Source of the DNA: an uncultured Thalassotalea sp.
GTDB lineage: Bacteria; Pseudomonadota; Gammaproteobacteria; Enterobacterales; Alteromonadaceae
Direction: 5' to 3'
Assembly: GCA_947492575.1 (NCBI GenBank)
Contig: CANLNK010000011.1
Location: 1-64,000, forward strand
Length of the DNA: 64,000 nucleotides
In this document: one piece after another, positions 44,888-54,784 of the stretch
Position numbering within the stretch: position 1 is the first letter of the stretch
Layout: each line of letters starts with the position of its first letter
The notes under the pieces: generated by a model
What the model saw: the letters and a program-made list of their open reading frames with translations, nothing else
Told to the model about the DNA's origin: nothing
Database searches by the model: none
Program-made: the position numbers and the translations under genes

Positions 44888-45319
44888 AAGCGCGTTGCCT
44901 AGCCCCGAAGGTCTACACAAAGTTACCTTAGGGATAACAATTTGTAGACCTGATGCTTACCATTCGACACTCAGTCTTATCTCTCTTGGATACCATAGTA
45001 TCCATATTGAGCTTATTTCTATCATAATGTCCATTTCAGGCTAAGTGAGCTTTCTGCTGACTCATTACTATCGCGTAGAACCAGTGAAAAAATGGCAAAG
45101 CTATGTTGACGGAAATCGTGCTCGATAAAGCCCTTCAAAACTGCTATGTTTTAGCTCTAACAGCAGCATAAAAACGGCACTGTTTTTCCATTGCTAACCA
45201 CTAAGATTTAGTAAAAGCCATAGGCAAGTGGTGGGCAGTTTGGTGGGCAAACAGGCATTTTTGAACGGTTTCTTTTCGGTAAATCATTGAGTTTGTTAGG
45301 GTCTATGCCGCTACTCAAT
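44888..45319. other. Non-coding right end of the island
   Basis: No convincing ORF. It contains a hairpin GGTCTACA...TTTGTAGACC (44910-44950), a palindrome GGATAC-CATA-GTATCC (44988-45003), and two TGGTGGGCA(G) copies at 45229-45238 and 45241-45249 that match the left-arm repeats. Confidence 0.6.
45229..45249 (+). repeat. Arm-type integrase repeats, right end
   Basis: TGGTGGGCAG at 45229-45238 and TGGTGGGCA at 45241-45249, in the same orientation as the four left copies, about 70-90 bp inside the right att core. Confidence 0.7.
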
Positions 45320-45343
45320 GAGCAGATCCAGAATATTGAGTAA
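45320..45343 (+). repeat. attR: right copy of the yicC 3'-end repeat
   Basis: GAGCAGATCCAGAATATTGAGTAA repeats the end of yicC. It encodes the same EQIQNIE-stop as attL, with five differences, each at a codon third position. It is followed at 45362-45387 by the inverted repeat GTCAGTAGTTC...GAACTGCTGAC, probably a relic of the original yicC 3' region. Confidence 0.88.
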
Positions 45344-45533
45344 CTCTGTAAACACTATTTTGTCAGTAGTTCAATTGAACTGCTGACTCTCCCCTTCAGC
45401 TATATTAGCTATTTCAACTTATCCAAAGCCTTTGTCTTTGACATTAGTTGCAAGCACCATGAACTTACATCAAAGGTTAGTAATTCGATAAGCTCTTTTT
45501 ATATTGTCTTAATGGGTAAACTAAGCTTTGTCT

Positions 45534-46622
45534 TTAAAAAACAAAACTTAGCATAAGTGTGTATATATCTGCGTCAGGCTCTGTTGGTCTTTCAACAAAA
45601 GAACCTCGTTGACCACCAAAGGTTTTAAACGACTGCCATTCAAGATTTAGCGATACGTTGTCCATTAGGCTATATCTAACACCTGTCGCAAAGCTACTAC
45701 CAGACTTGCCGTCGAATGGGGTAATGTCAGTCTCTTTTGTTTTAGTTTCACCATAAAGCACGTAAGGTGTGAACTTGCCAAAGTTATATGCCGCTGATGC
45801 ATACCAAGTAGAGCGCACATTACCTAATTGTCTTTCCGCCATCAGCGTCCATTTGCCAAGCTCGTATTCCGCGCCAAACGAGAACAGTTCGAAAGTTCTG
45901 TCGGGTTGATCAATCTCGAAATACGGTATTCCTGGAATAGTATCCGTTAAGATAAATTTCTGATCGTAGTTGGCATCAAAATACGTCATATTCCAACGGA
46001 AGCCATCGCCGTCTAAGAGCGCGGTAATACCCGTAATATTCTCAACATTTACTTCAACATCAAACGTTTTAGTAAAGTTGAGGAAATTATCATCTTCAAA
46101 CGCATAAAATGGCGTAACTGTTACTTGGTATTCTTCGAATGCTTCGAAATTCCATACTAGACTCACACCGTTGTATGCCGTAATACCAAGGATCGAATTA
46201 TATAACTCATCAGGTGGGCGAGCCGTTTTATAAGCGTGGCCTACAAAGTAATATTCAGAGGCGAGGAATACAGGCAAACGGGATCTACCGGCTCTTAATT
46301 CGATTTCACCGAATGAGTAACCCACATATGCCCATTCAAGCTCAGGGTCGCTCCAATTATCTTGCGGACGTTTTACCACTTGAACAGATGCAGAGAAATT
46401 GTCGTACATGTAATCAAGCTGTAAACCAAATATCGTGTCACAATCAAAACACGTTGTGTCGCTAACATTGCGGTGAATTAATAAATCTGTTTCGTTGTCA
46501 GTTTTGGTGATTGACGTTGAACCAAACCCACTGATAGTGATGTTATCTGCAAGCTCTACCGCAGCATTGGCACTGAAAGCAACTAGCAAAGCAGGAATTG
46601 AATAAAGGGTACGAAGCTTCAT
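45534..46622 (-). CDS. Outer-membrane porin-like protein
   Basis: A 362-residue exported protein: signal peptide MKLRTLYSIPALLVAFSANA, then alternating beta-strand sequence ending in aromatic F (YTLMLSFVF), the outer-membrane barrel signature. It contains a Cys pair (TTCFDCD) near the N-terminus. Substrate unknown. It follows the PstS-like gene by one base, so they form an operon divergent from a hybrid kinase; the three may sense and take up one substrate. Confidence 0.8.
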   Translation of the reverse strand: MKLRTLYSIPALLVAFSANAAVELADNITISGFGSTSITKTDNETDLLIHRNVSDTTCFDCDTIFGLQLDYMYDNFSASVQVVKRPQDNWSDPELEWAYVGYSFGEIELRAGRSRLPVFLASEYYFVGHAYKTARPPDELYNSILGITAYNGVSLVWNFEAFEEYQVTVTPFYAFEDDNFLNFTKTFDVEVNVENITGITALLDGDGFRWNMTYFDANYDQKFILTDTIPGIPYFEIDQPDRTFELFSFGAEYELGKWTLMAERQLGNVRSTWYASAAYNFGKFTPYVLYGETKTKETDITPFDGKSGSSFATGVRYSLMDNVSLNLEWQSFKTFGGQRGSFVERPTEPDADIYTLMLSFVF

Positions 46623-46623
46623 G

Positions 46624-47139
46624 TTAGTTACCTCCCTTAACTACATAGAGCACATTGGCATTTTCGGGTAATGACGAAATAGGGGCATAGCCTATGCGAT
46701 TACTTTTTTCGTTTAGCCAATTGACAAGTGCTGCCACTGAGTCATCTTGAATTTCTTTAGGTGGTCTTGCTTTGCCTGAAAAAGACAAGCTAGCCCAATG
46801 CGCGTTCATCTGCGCTTGGTCTTTACCGAGTAACATCTGATAAAACTGTTTCCTTGTTTCGTGATCGTCTGACCAATCCGATAGCTCAATTCGTTGACCT
46901 TTTAATGTCTTCACGCGCCCTCGGTAAAGCATTCTTGCTTTGCTTTTTGAAAGTGACTTAAAGTCTGGGTTTAAGGTGAATATGGCATAACCTTTCACAT
47001 GCTCTGAAGCATGAGAGGGTGCAGATACAAATATTATTGCACATGAAATAAGCGCACAAAGACCAATAGCAAATTTACGAAGGTAAGTTTGCTTACGCAA
47101 TATTTGTAACAAAAGTTGTGGGGTGTTTAGAATTACCAT
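46624..47139 (-). CDS. PstS-like periplasmic substrate-binding protein
   Basis: A 171-residue exported protein with signal peptide (AIGLCALISCAIIFVSAPSHA). It is a short version of the PBP-like fold seen in phosphate-binding proteins: LNPDFKSLSKSKARMLYRGRVKTL, then VNWLNEKSNRIGYAP. The N-terminal start is uncertain because the signal peptide is preceded by ~25 residues. Stand-alone proteins like this are often found beside sensor kinases; here the divergent gene is a hybrid kinase. Confidence 0.7.
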   Translation of the reverse strand: MVILNTPQLLLQILRKQTYLRKFAIGLCALISCAIIFVSAPSHASEHVKGYAIFTLNPDFKSLSKSKARMLYRGRVKTLKGQRIELSDWSDDHETRKQFYQMLLGKDQAQMNAHWASLSFSGKARPPKEIQDDSVAALVNWLNEKSNRIGYAPISSLPENANVLYVVKGGN

Positions 47140-47338
47140 CCTGTAAAAGGTACAATATATCCCTGTTTAGCGAATAAGCTTAGTTGATAAGTTCATTTAC
47201 GCCAACATGTTATCCGATAACTTGGTTAAATTTATCGTTTATTTTACCCAATTTGGTTCGTTATTGCGCTACATCATGAAGTTTATTGAAAAATGAACTA
47301 ATCTTGCAAGTAGGCACAATTGGAAAGGGACGCCAGTC

Positions 47339-50300
47339 TTGAGTCTGTGGAAGAATGTTACAATCCGTCAAAAAATATGGAGCTTAGTTGTTGTACCTAC
47401 GCTCGTGATTTTATTTTTTGTTGGGCGACAAATTCACACCGTCAACCAAGAGCTTGAAGCGCTGAACAAAGCGAAGTCTGCAGTTAGTTTCCTGCATAAT
47501 TTGTCTCAGCTAAGTGATTCCATTCACGATACCAGCGAAACGCTCAATAATGTTGAACGTTCGAGCGTGCTCATCTCCCTTAAGAGTGAGGCGGGTTCAA
47601 TAACAGAAGCAGATACGCTTGACAATCTACACAGTATTTTAAGTCAATATGAAGAGCTATTATTAGCGTTAACTGAAGCGTTTGATCAAGAAACGTTTGC
47701 AGATAATCTGCAGTGGGAAGTTGATATATACCAAGAGCTTCTACTCACACTTGAAAAGGCATCTAATGCTAGACAGCCTTCGGTTATTGATGACCAACTC
47801 AAAGCATTATTCCAATTGAAGTGGATGGTGTTTTGGGCGGTTAAGGAAAGTTGGCTAAGTGGTGAGGTGCTAACTTATTCGCGTGTTGATGAAGATTTTG
47901 CTGCAGAATTACGTAAAGACATGCAGACGTTAATACAGAGTCAGCAATTGTTTGTAAGCCGCTATGTCATGATTAATGCTGATGAATCTCAGGTTAATTT
48001 GTTGCTAAATACCTTTTCAGATCATTCTTTTGAGAAAACTGCATTGTATCGCGAGCAGTTACTCAGCCAGTCGCTTACGCTTTCGTTATCAGAAAATGAA
48101 GTACTACACGGCCGTGAGGCTATGGATGCAAGGCTAAACCTTTTTCGCGGTGTTGCTGACCAAATATCTGAACAATTAAATACCGCCGCAGAACAAGAGA
48201 TACTTGGTTTTGAGCGTAATCGGATCTTTTTGTTTTCGATTATGACGTTAATCATTGGATTGATTACTTCAGCAGGTATCGCGATGGCACGCAACTTGGC
48301 TGATAAGTTAACGCTAGTACTGGAATATTTAGAACATGGGAAGAAGGAAGTTCCACTAACGCAGCAAATATCAGGCAGCGATGAACTTAGTCGCTTTGCT
48401 GGCGAAGTAGAGCGTTTGATGGACGAGCGTGACATACAAGAGCAAAGTATTGTTAATGCCAAAGAAGAAGCCGAACGTGCAAGCCAAGCGAAAAGTAGCT
48501 TTCTGGCTAACATGTCCCATGAAATTAGAACACCGTTAAACGGTGTTATTGGTATGTCTGAAGTGCTTGCCAGTACCGATTTATCAACTACACAAAAAGA
48601 TTATCTCGACACCATAGAAACGTCATCTCAGCTACTCCTTAGCTTGATAAACGATATTTTAGACTTTTCGAAAATTGAATCGGGCAAGTTATCACTGAGT
48701 GAAAATTCCACGTCGATTCGGGAAACTGTCTACGATATTGCGGCGATTATCACACCTAAGATTAAAGAAAAATCGCTGGCGCTAAATCTTAATATTGATA
48801 CCAGCATCCCGGCTCGTGTGCTGGCTGATGACCATCGGATTCGACAGATATTGATGAACTTGGTGTCTAACGCCGTTAAGTTCACGCGTCACGGTAGTGT
48901 CACCTTAACAGTTAAGGCTGAGCACTTATCAGATGAACGCGTTCAGGTTTACTTCGAAGTTGCTGACACAGGGATTGGTATCTCTCCAGAGCAACAGGAG
49001 AGAATATTTAAGCCGTTTGCACAAGCAGATGACTCGATTACCAAACGATTCGCAGGCACTGGACTGGGGCTAGCTATTAGCTATCAGTTGATTGAGTTGA
49101 TGGGTGGTCATATTGGTGTGACGTCTGAAATTGAGCGGGGAAGTAAATTCTTTTTCAGCGTCGAGCTAGAGTCGATTGAGCAAGACTATCACTACATCGC
49201 AAAACCGGATTATAGCGATATTGTGATTGTGAGTAGTCATGAAGAGACGCGCAATATGCTTTCGCAAGAGTTAACGTTTCTAGGCGTTGATGCACTTGCT
49301 GCTTGTTCATCGCTGGCACAGCTAGACCAGTTCCCGAAACAGCACATTATTTTATATGTTGCTAATCAAGCCAGTGTGCCTGAAAACGAACTTGCAGAGT
49401 TACAAACACATAGTGCTGACGGTAGTGCGGTTTGCTTGGTGAAGCACATTCACAGTGAAGCCTTTGAATATGACAACAGCATCACTGCGATCGTTACCTT
49501 CCCGATGCTGGGTAACAGGCTGTTAAAAGCACTCGAGCATTGTCAAAAAGCGATTGAGAATCAGCATGGTCAGGTTGTTAGATTGCGACCACCAGCAATG
49601 TCCAATCGTATTTTGTGTGTGGAAGACAACGCGATTAATCAGAAAGTCCTATCGCTTCAGCTTGATACTGAAGGGTACGAATACGATATTGCAAGTAATG
49701 GCGAGCAAGCTGTGAAGTTGTTTACTGGCGGTACCGAGTATGACGTTGTGCTGATGGATTGTATGATGCCAGTAAAAGATGGTTTTACGGCGACAGAGGA
49801 AATTAGGCAGTTTGAACAAGGTCGTCAAAAAATACCAACCCCTATTATTGCCCTTACTGCGAGTGTTCTGGAGGAAGATATTCAGCGCTGCTTTGATGTT
49901 GGTATGAATGATTTTGTCTCTAAACCATTTAAGCGAGAGGTTCTGGTTGATGTTATGCGTAAAGCGATCGCAGTAAAGGAGCGACGTGTAGCAGAAAGTG
50001 CTCATAATAATGTTTCGACTATCCAGCCAACTACTAGAGAATCGGCTAACGGCACTGAGCAGTTAAGTGTCCTGCTAGTTGAAGATAACCCTATTAATCA
50101 GAAAGTCGCGATTTTATTACTTGAGAAAGCAGGCTACGCATATAAAGTCGCGAATAATGGACAAGAAGCGATAGACATGTATCGCCTAGATCAAACTTTC
50201 GACGTGATATTGATGGACCTGATGATGCCGGTTAAAGATGGTTTTGCAGCTTCAGAAGCTATTCGACAGTTTGAGCTGCGAGGATCTTTAACGGCGACGC

Positions 50301-50446
50301 CAATTATCGCGTTAACAGCTAGCGTGCTAAACGATGATATCCAGCGTTGCTTTGAAACCGGAATGAATGCTTACATACCTAAGCCTGTTAAGGCCGAGAA
50401 GCTCTATAGCGAAATTGAACACCTTACCAGCGAAAAGCCCAATTAA
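47339..50446 (+). CDS. Hybrid sensor histidine kinase with two receiver domains
   Basis: A 1035-residue inner-membrane kinase starting at a TTG (AAAGGGA ribosome site). TM1 is at about 12-26, a helical periplasmic sensor follows to ~295, and TM2 is [20 protein letters not shown]. Then HAMP, HisKA with H394 ([12 protein letters not shown]), an ATPase ([15 protein letters not shown]), and two receivers with phospho-acceptors D807 (VVLMDCMMP) and D960 (VILMDLMMP). No C-terminal Hpt domain is seen, so a separate Hpt/regulator is needed. It is divergent from the porin/PstS-like genes. Confidence 0.93.
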   Translation: MSLWKNVTIRQKIWSLVVVPTLVILFFVGRQIHTVNQELEALNKAKSAVSFLHNLSQLSDSIHDTSETLNNVERSSVLISLKSEAGSITEADTLDNLHSILSQYEELLLALTEAFDQETFADNLQWEVDIYQELLLTLEKASNARQPSVIDDQLKALFQLKWMVFWAVKESWLSGEVLTYSRVDEDFAAELRKDMQTLIQSQQLFVSRYVMINADESQVNLLLNTFSDHSFEKTALYREQLLSQSLTLSLSENEVLHGREAMDARLNLFRGVADQISEQLNTAAEQEILGFERNRIFLFSIMTLIIGLITSAGIAMARNLADKLTLVLEYLEHGKKEVPLTQQISGSDELSRFAGEVERLMDERDIQEQSIVNAKEEAERASQAKSSFLANMSHEIRTPLNGVIGMSEVLASTDLSTTQKDYLDTIETSSQLLLSLINDILDFSKIESGKLSLSENSTSIRETVYDIAAIITPKIKEKSLALNLNIDTSIPARVLADDHRIRQILMNLVSNAVKFTRHGSVTLTVKAEHLSDERVQVYFEVADTGIGISPEQQERIFKPFAQADDSITKRFAGTGLGLAISYQLIELMGGHIGVTSEIERGSKFFFSVELESIEQDYHYIAKPDYSDIVIVSSHEETRNMLSQELTFLGVDALAACSSLAQLDQFPKQHIILYVANQASVPENELAELQTHSADGSAVCLVKHIHSEAFEYDNSITAIVTFPMLGNRLLKALEHCQKAIENQHGQVVRLRPPAMSNRILCVEDNAINQKVLSLQLDTEGYEYDIASNGEQAVKLFTGGTEYDVVLMDCMMPVKDGFTATEEIRQFEQGRQKIPTPIIALTASVLEEDIQRCFDVGMNDFVSKPFKREVLVDVMRKAIAVKERRVAESAHNNVSTIQPTTRESANGTEQLSVLLVEDNPINQKVAILLLEKAGYAYKVANNGQEAIDMYRLDQTFDVILMDLMMPVKDGFAASEAIRQFELRGSLTATPIIALTASVLNDDIQRCFETGMNAYIPKPVKAEKLYSEIEHLTSEKPN

Positions 50447-50467
50447 GAGCAAGTATAAAGCTCTTGC

Positions 50468-51217
50468 TTAGCCTACTTTCAAGCCAAACTGGCGCTGAAA
50501 GCAACGCCAATACTTTTGTTTACGCTGTGCTAATGCGCTAGTCATTTTTATATTTTTACTCAGTACCTTGGGAATTAAGTGAATAACATGGTTTTTGTAG
50601 TGAGGCACTGAGTAGAATTCCGCAACATGAGACTGCTTCGCGATCAATTTTAATAGCCAAAATTTTATTTCTTTTTCCGTTGTCTCAGGAAAATTTATCG
50701 TGAGAACTGAGAATGTGGGCAAACGCTCAATGACTTTCTCCAGCAGGTCGTTGTAAGAGTTATCTGCAAATTTAGTTTTGTGATAAATATCAAAGATAAA
50801 CCAGTCATCTTGCAGTACATTTGTCGATTCCAGCCATGTGTTGGCGTCACCATGAATAAGACATTCTTGATAACTCTTCAATGGAAAGTATTGAACAGCT
50901 GCTTCCAACACATCTCTATTCGCTTCAATGACTTTATGCTGCATTTTTGGGGTTAAGTGCTGTGTGAACAACAAATGGTTACCTGCACCAAGTCCAAACT
51001 CAACAATGTTTTTAGGCGTTAAGGTTAATAGCGGCATTGTCATTGCCCATTGGTGCGGCAAGGTTAATTGATAGGGCTTTTGCTTCCGGATCACACTTTG
51101 AACGACATCGCCAAATGCCATCCAACGAAAGTATCGGTTTTCATAGACACTTAAGTCATTCTCACCTTTTGCGAAATACAATAGTTGACCATGTTGAAGT
51201 TGAGTGGAAAGAGGCAT
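50468..51217 (-). CDS. Spermidine-synthase-like methyltransferase-fold protein
   Basis: A 249-residue cytoplasmic protein with a Rossmann SAM-binding motif (IVEFGLGAGNHLL), an acidic residue after strand 2 (VIEANRDV), and the later strand FIFDIY. It resembles spermidine synthase family relatives lacking the polyamine-binding N-terminal strand domain. Reaction unknown. It is convergent with the hybrid kinase gene 22 bp away. Confidence 0.65.
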   Translation of the reverse strand: MPLSTQLQHGQLLYFAKGENDLSVYENRYFRWMAFGDVVQSVIRKQKPYQLTLPHQWAMTMPLLTLTPKNIVEFGLGAGNHLLFTQHLTPKMQHKVIEANRDVLEAAVQYFPLKSYQECLIHGDANTWLESTNVLQDDWFIFDIYHKTKFADNSYNDLLEKVIERLPTFSVLTINFPETTEKEIKFWLLKLIAKQSHVAEFYSVPHYKNHVIHLIPKVLSKNIKMTSALAQRKQKYWRCFQRQFGLKVG

Positions 51218-51293
51218 TGTGTCCTGTTTAGCTTAACTTTTGCTAGATACTATAGCACTAGAGAGGTAAGAGCATAGTTTTCTTCCATAAATG

Positions 51294-51333
51294 AAAAGGC
51301 CAATCACTTGCTGAAAATGATTGGCCTTTTTAC
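51294..51333 (-). terminator. Terminator of the OmpA-family gene
   Basis: AAAAGGCCAATCA and TGATTGGCCTTTT pair over an 11-nt loop, with T/A runs at both sides, 33 bp downstream of the OmpA-family stop. Confidence 0.88.
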
Positions 51334-51365
51334 ATACTCGCTTGTTCGCTGTTAACGTGAACAGA

Positions 51366-52448
51366 TTAACGTTTTACAGCAACCTTCTTGGTTACGGACA
51401 CGTTTGCGATTATGCGTCGGTTTTGTTCATGTGCAGTTTCATTATCTGCCAAGTTTAATAGCCTCTCTTCACCATAGCCAGCGACGGTTAATCTATTTCT
51501 ATCAATTTGGTAGGTAGACACTAAGCGGTCGACAATCGCATTACCACGTTTTACTGACAGTGTTTTGTTATATGCATTTGTACCAGGGCTCGATGTATGT
51601 CCTTCTATTTCAAGGTTAATTGAAGGGTTAGCTTTTAAGAAATTAGCCATCGCTTCAATTTCTGCATAGAAAGCAGGCTTAATCACAGCTTGGTTATTGT
51701 CGAAATTAACTAAAAGCTCGATAGAGGTAGAGCTATCGACAAATATGGTACAACCGTTTGCATCAACCTTATCAATCATTGGTGTGCTTGGGCATTTATC
51801 TTGGCTATCAATTACGCCATCTTTGTCTGTATCAATTGCTTTAGCAGAAGCAATTGCTGTTGGCTTTGACGCAGAACTGCCACGACTTTCACCACCGAAG
51901 AAGTAAATAAAGCCTACTTGTGTTGTTAATTCATCGTAGCGATCTGAGAATTGATAGTTTGCTTTACTTTCAAAATAAATAGCTGATTTATTGCTTAAGT
52001 AATGACGGTAGCCTGCGCCAAGGTTACCTGAAATTTGTGAGTTGCCAATGTCTAGGTTGTTGACACCACCAATAACATAAAAGTTCTTCTCTGTAGGGAA
52101 AAACAACATATCCACAGCTAATGATGAGCCATCAGGTTCTACAGATTCAAATTGTGAGTATTCTGCTTGTAAATCAAACTGCGCGTAAGACAAACGGAAT
52201 TCAGTAGAAGGTAGCCAACGATAGCTAACTTCACCGCCAAATCCATTGCCTTGGTCCATATATGAGTTGCTATCAGCAGTGAATGTACGCTCATTATCTG
52301 TCTGAATGTTCATTAAATGAAAGCCAGCGGTATACTGACCAACAAGCTCACTTCCAGAAGGTTGTTCGTTGACAACTGAACTAAAAGCTGAGGTCATCAA
52401 GCTAGCACTAATAAGTGCGGCAAGCTTAGTTTTTGTTGTTGTTTTCAT
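51366..52448 (-). CDS. OmpA-family outer-membrane protein
   Basis: A 360-residue protein: signal peptide, an N-terminal eight-stranded barrel (about 30-190), a calcium-binding thrombospondin type 3 repeat (DTDKDGVIDSQDKC...NGC, about 207-235), and a C-terminal OmpA peptidoglycan-binding domain (EGHTSSPGTNAYNKTLS, then VAGYGEERLL). It links outer membrane to peptidoglycan. It is preceded by a long AT-rich leader and ends in its own terminator. Confidence 0.88.
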   Translation of the reverse strand: MKTTTKTKLAALISASLMTSAFSSVVNEQPSGSELVGQYTAGFHLMNIQTDNERTFTADSNSYMDQGNGFGGEVSYRWLPSTEFRLSYAQFDLQAEYSQFESVEPDGSSLAVDMLFFPTEKNFYVIGGVNNLDIGNSQISGNLGAGYRHYLSNKSAIYFESKANYQFSDRYDELTTQVGFIYFFGGESRGSSASKPTAIASAKAIDTDKDGVIDSQDKCPSTPMIDKVDANGCTIFVDSSTSIELLVNFDNNQAVIKPAFYAEIEAMANFLKANPSINLEIEGHTSSPGTNAYNKTLSVKRGNAIVDRLVSTYQIDRNRLTVAGYGEERLLNLADNETAHEQNRRIIANVSVTKKVAVKR

Positions 52449-52542
52449 AGGGGGGGCTATCCTAATTAAATCGTATTATTGTCATGTTATTTGTTTTTAC
52501 GTAAATTATATCGTTCTGTGCCAAGATATTATATCTATTCAA

Positions 52543-53931
52543 TTATTTAACTCGATTTTGCTTTGCGAGCAGATACCTCGATTGCCAGGCGAGCGTGACG
52601 ATTAAAGTAAAATAAGCGGCGTTAGCTGGTGCTTGAAGATTAAAATCTACACTGATGTGAATAAGCATACCAATGATGGCCATCATGCTGCCAAATGCAC
52701 TACCTTTCATCAGTGGGTGTCGACGATGTCTCATTGCATAGAAGCTCTGCCAAAGCGCGCTTAATACAATTGCAGCCAAAAGTAACGTGGCAGGAACTCC
52801 ATATTCAAGAGTGAACTGAATGTAATCATTGTGGGCATGATCATAGAAGTGCAGAATACTTGGCCCTTTGACCGAAGGGAAGACGGTATAGAAGCTACCA
52901 GCACCAGTACCTGTTAATGGATATTGCTTGATAAGCTCAAAGCTATCGATCACCACTTCATCTCTAGTTTCCTGAGCAAAACTGGTCTGCGCTAGCCGCT
53001 CTTGAACCTTATCAATACCAAACCAAGCCCCTAAGATAAAAGTGTCTATAACTAATAAACTGGCAAGTAAGAATGTCAGGCTCTTACTGCGATCTTTAAA
53101 GTAGAAGAAAGCGAGAACACCTGTGGCTGTCATTGATACAAAAAATGCAGCGTTTCCCATACGAGATTTTGATAAGACTAGGGCGATGACCATAAGCGCA
53201 AGGGCAATACGCAATGTTGCTTTACCTTTCATTAGGCTGCTTATAAATTCCCTCAATTGAGCTTTTTTGCTTCGTCGCTGGACTCGGCTTAAGCCTGCAA
53301 CCATTAGTCCGATGCCCATGGATAAACAAAGTAATAAGAAGTTTGCGAAATGGTTTTTGTAGATAAAGCTGCCAGTCGCGATATGGTTGTTTTCAAGTGA
53401 AAGCAGCCAAGACGTGGGCGCCCCAGATAAAGCCATAAGGCTACCGTAAACTGCTTGAAAAGTGCCTGAAAGCAAAATTACTATCAGTATTTGTTTCAAT
53501 CGTTTTTCTGAATTTACGAGTAAAATCGTTAACAGCATAATTGCCCAATAAGACCAGCCCAGCAGGGATTCGACAAATGTTTCGCTAACATCGAGTGAAA
53601 GTGTATTAGTACTAAAAGGAACACTGCTATAGATAGATGCTAAGGCTGGGCTTATAGTGAATAATATTTCCTGTGGCAGCACAAAGGTTTGAATCAAGAT
53701 CCAAATTTGGACGAGAGTAAATGCCCCTATCAGTGATTTGTATGGTGCAATTTTACTTTTGATTGGGAGATTAAACACTAGTGCTTTAATAAAAACGCTG
53801 GCGAGTAGCATAAGCGAACTGACTTCCAGAATGCTCCATGCCCAAGGACGATTAGATCCTAGAGGAATTGGTAGCCAAAAAATCAGTGCCAAAAGGCAGT
53901 AGAATTGAATGTGTCCGATCTGTGAACGCAT
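52543..53931 (-). CDS. O-antigen ligase / polysaccharide polymerase-like protein
   Basis: A 462-residue inner-membrane protein with about 11-12 hydrophobic segments. A large periplasmic loop carries the Wzy_C/O-antigen-ligase pattern (HAHNDYIQFTLEYGVPAT). It could ligate O-antigen to lipid A core or polymerise exopolysaccharide; the two cannot be told apart from sequence alone. Given the polysaccharide cluster 5 kb away, a polymer-related role is likely. Confidence 0.8.
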   Translation of the reverse strand: MRSQIGHIQFYCLLALIFWLPIPLGSNRPWAWSILEVSSLMLLASVFIKALVFNLPIKSKIAPYKSLIGAFTLVQIWILIQTFVLPQEILFTISPALASIYSSVPFSTNTLSLDVSETFVESLLGWSYWAIMLLTILLVNSEKRLKQILIVILLSGTFQAVYGSLMALSGAPTSWLLSLENNHIATGSFIYKNHFANFLLLCLSMGIGLMVAGLSRVQRRSKKAQLREFISSLMKGKATLRIALALMVIALVLSKSRMGNAAFFVSMTATGVLAFFYFKDRSKSLTFLLASLLVIDTFILGAWFGIDKVQERLAQTSFAQETRDEVVIDSFELIKQYPLTGTGAGSFYTVFPSVKGPSILHFYDHAHNDYIQFTLEYGVPATLLLAAIVLSALWQSFYAMRHRRHPLMKGSAFGSMMAIIGMLIHISVDFNLQAPANAAYFTLIVTLAWQSRYLLAKQNRVK

Positions 53932-54015
53932 ATTGTTTTTGTTGTCACGTTTAAAGGTTTACATCTGAACTCTTTAGATTAACAGCTTGTATTGCTATCA
54001 AAAAGTAGATGTAAA

Positions 54016-54040
54016 TAAAAAGCCCCTAACGCGGGGCTTA
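54016..54040 (-). terminator. Terminator of the small exported protein gene
   Basis: AGCCCC-TAACGC-GGGGCT stem with a T run on the minus strand, about 75 bp beyond the stop of the 54113-54580 gene. Confidence 0.8.
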
Positions 54041-54112
54041 GTCGTAATACTTCTTCTTCAGCACTTATCAGCCAATTGAAGACTTATTGCTTACACTTTC
54101 TAGAGTATTCCT

Positions 54113-54580
54113 CTAGTTGTTAGATGCAGTGTCTGCTTCACCTGTGCCACCATTGCGACCACCAATAATAGGTGGAGTTGTTGCAGAAGATGGTGGAACA
54201 ATTGATAAGTTACCCGCGGCCGTTGGCTCCGATAGTGTAACAGGGTCTCCACCACCAGCAATCGCCGCTAGTAAAATGTCAGCAGGTTGCATTAAACCTG
54301 TATCTGCAGCAAATTGCATAAGCTCTTGGTGTTGCTCTGCTGGCGCCAATGAGATCATCGTCTCAACAATTTGATCGGCTACCGCAGGACATGTGGTTAG
54401 CAAGTCTGCAAGTGTACTAGAGATATTTGCCGCACCTGATGTAAATTCCGTTGAAAGCACAGCACTAAAATCATCACAGCTAACATCTGCTGCACCTGGT
54501 GCCGCGCTATTTTCTTGAGCAAAAGAAGTACTGGCAAAACCTAGTGCCAATACGGTTAAAACTGCTTTTTTCATATCCAT
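54113..54580 (-). CDS. Small exported protein, unknown family
   Basis: A 155-residue protein with a signal peptide (KKAVLTVLALGFASTSFA). A middle helical region has two Cys (VSCDDF, LLTTCPAVADQIVETM), and the C-terminal tail is low-complexity and Gly/Pro/Thr-rich (PPSSATTPPIIGGRNGG). Mature protein likely periplasmic or secreted. I do not recognise it. It has its own terminator. Confidence 0.65.
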   Translation of the reverse strand: MDMKKAVLTVLALGFASTSFAQENSAAPGAADVSCDDFSAVLSTEFTSGAANISSTLADLLTTCPAVADQIVETMISLAPAEQHQELMQFAADTGLMQPADILLAAIAGGGDPVTLSEPTAAGNLSIVPPSSATTPPIIGGRNGGTGEADTASNN

Positions 54581-54784
54581 TACTACTTCTCCAGGTTACT
54601 ACTATTCAGCTATCGTTAGTTTCGGTTTGGATCGAATAAGAGTCGATACCATCGAAACGTTTAGCTACATCGCCCGTTTTAGAACACATCTTTGTTAAGT
54701 GTAAATTTGTTTGTTCAAAAAATCAACGAGAACCTATGCCAGCCCTTTAATTCTCTTGCCTTTGAATTAAGCCCGTGGTCGGTT

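Larger units (their letters stand above)
22259..45343. mobile_element. 23-kb integrative genomic island in yicC
   Basis: The ends are 24-bp copies of the yicC 3' end (GAGCAGATCCA core). A P4-type tyrosine integrase lies just inside the left end, TGGTGGGCAG arm-like repeats lie inside both ends, and an AlpA-type regulator near the right. Content: int, small membrane protein, higBA, primase-helicase, an eight-gene type I RM/anticodon-nuclease operon, DUF927 ATPase, alpA and an AAA/DUF4143 ATPase. Several central genes look GC-richer than the flanking chromosome. yicC is the known insertion site of mobilizable genomic islands of the MGIVflInd1 type; membership is not established here. No relaxase or conjugation genes are seen. 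Confidence 0.92.
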
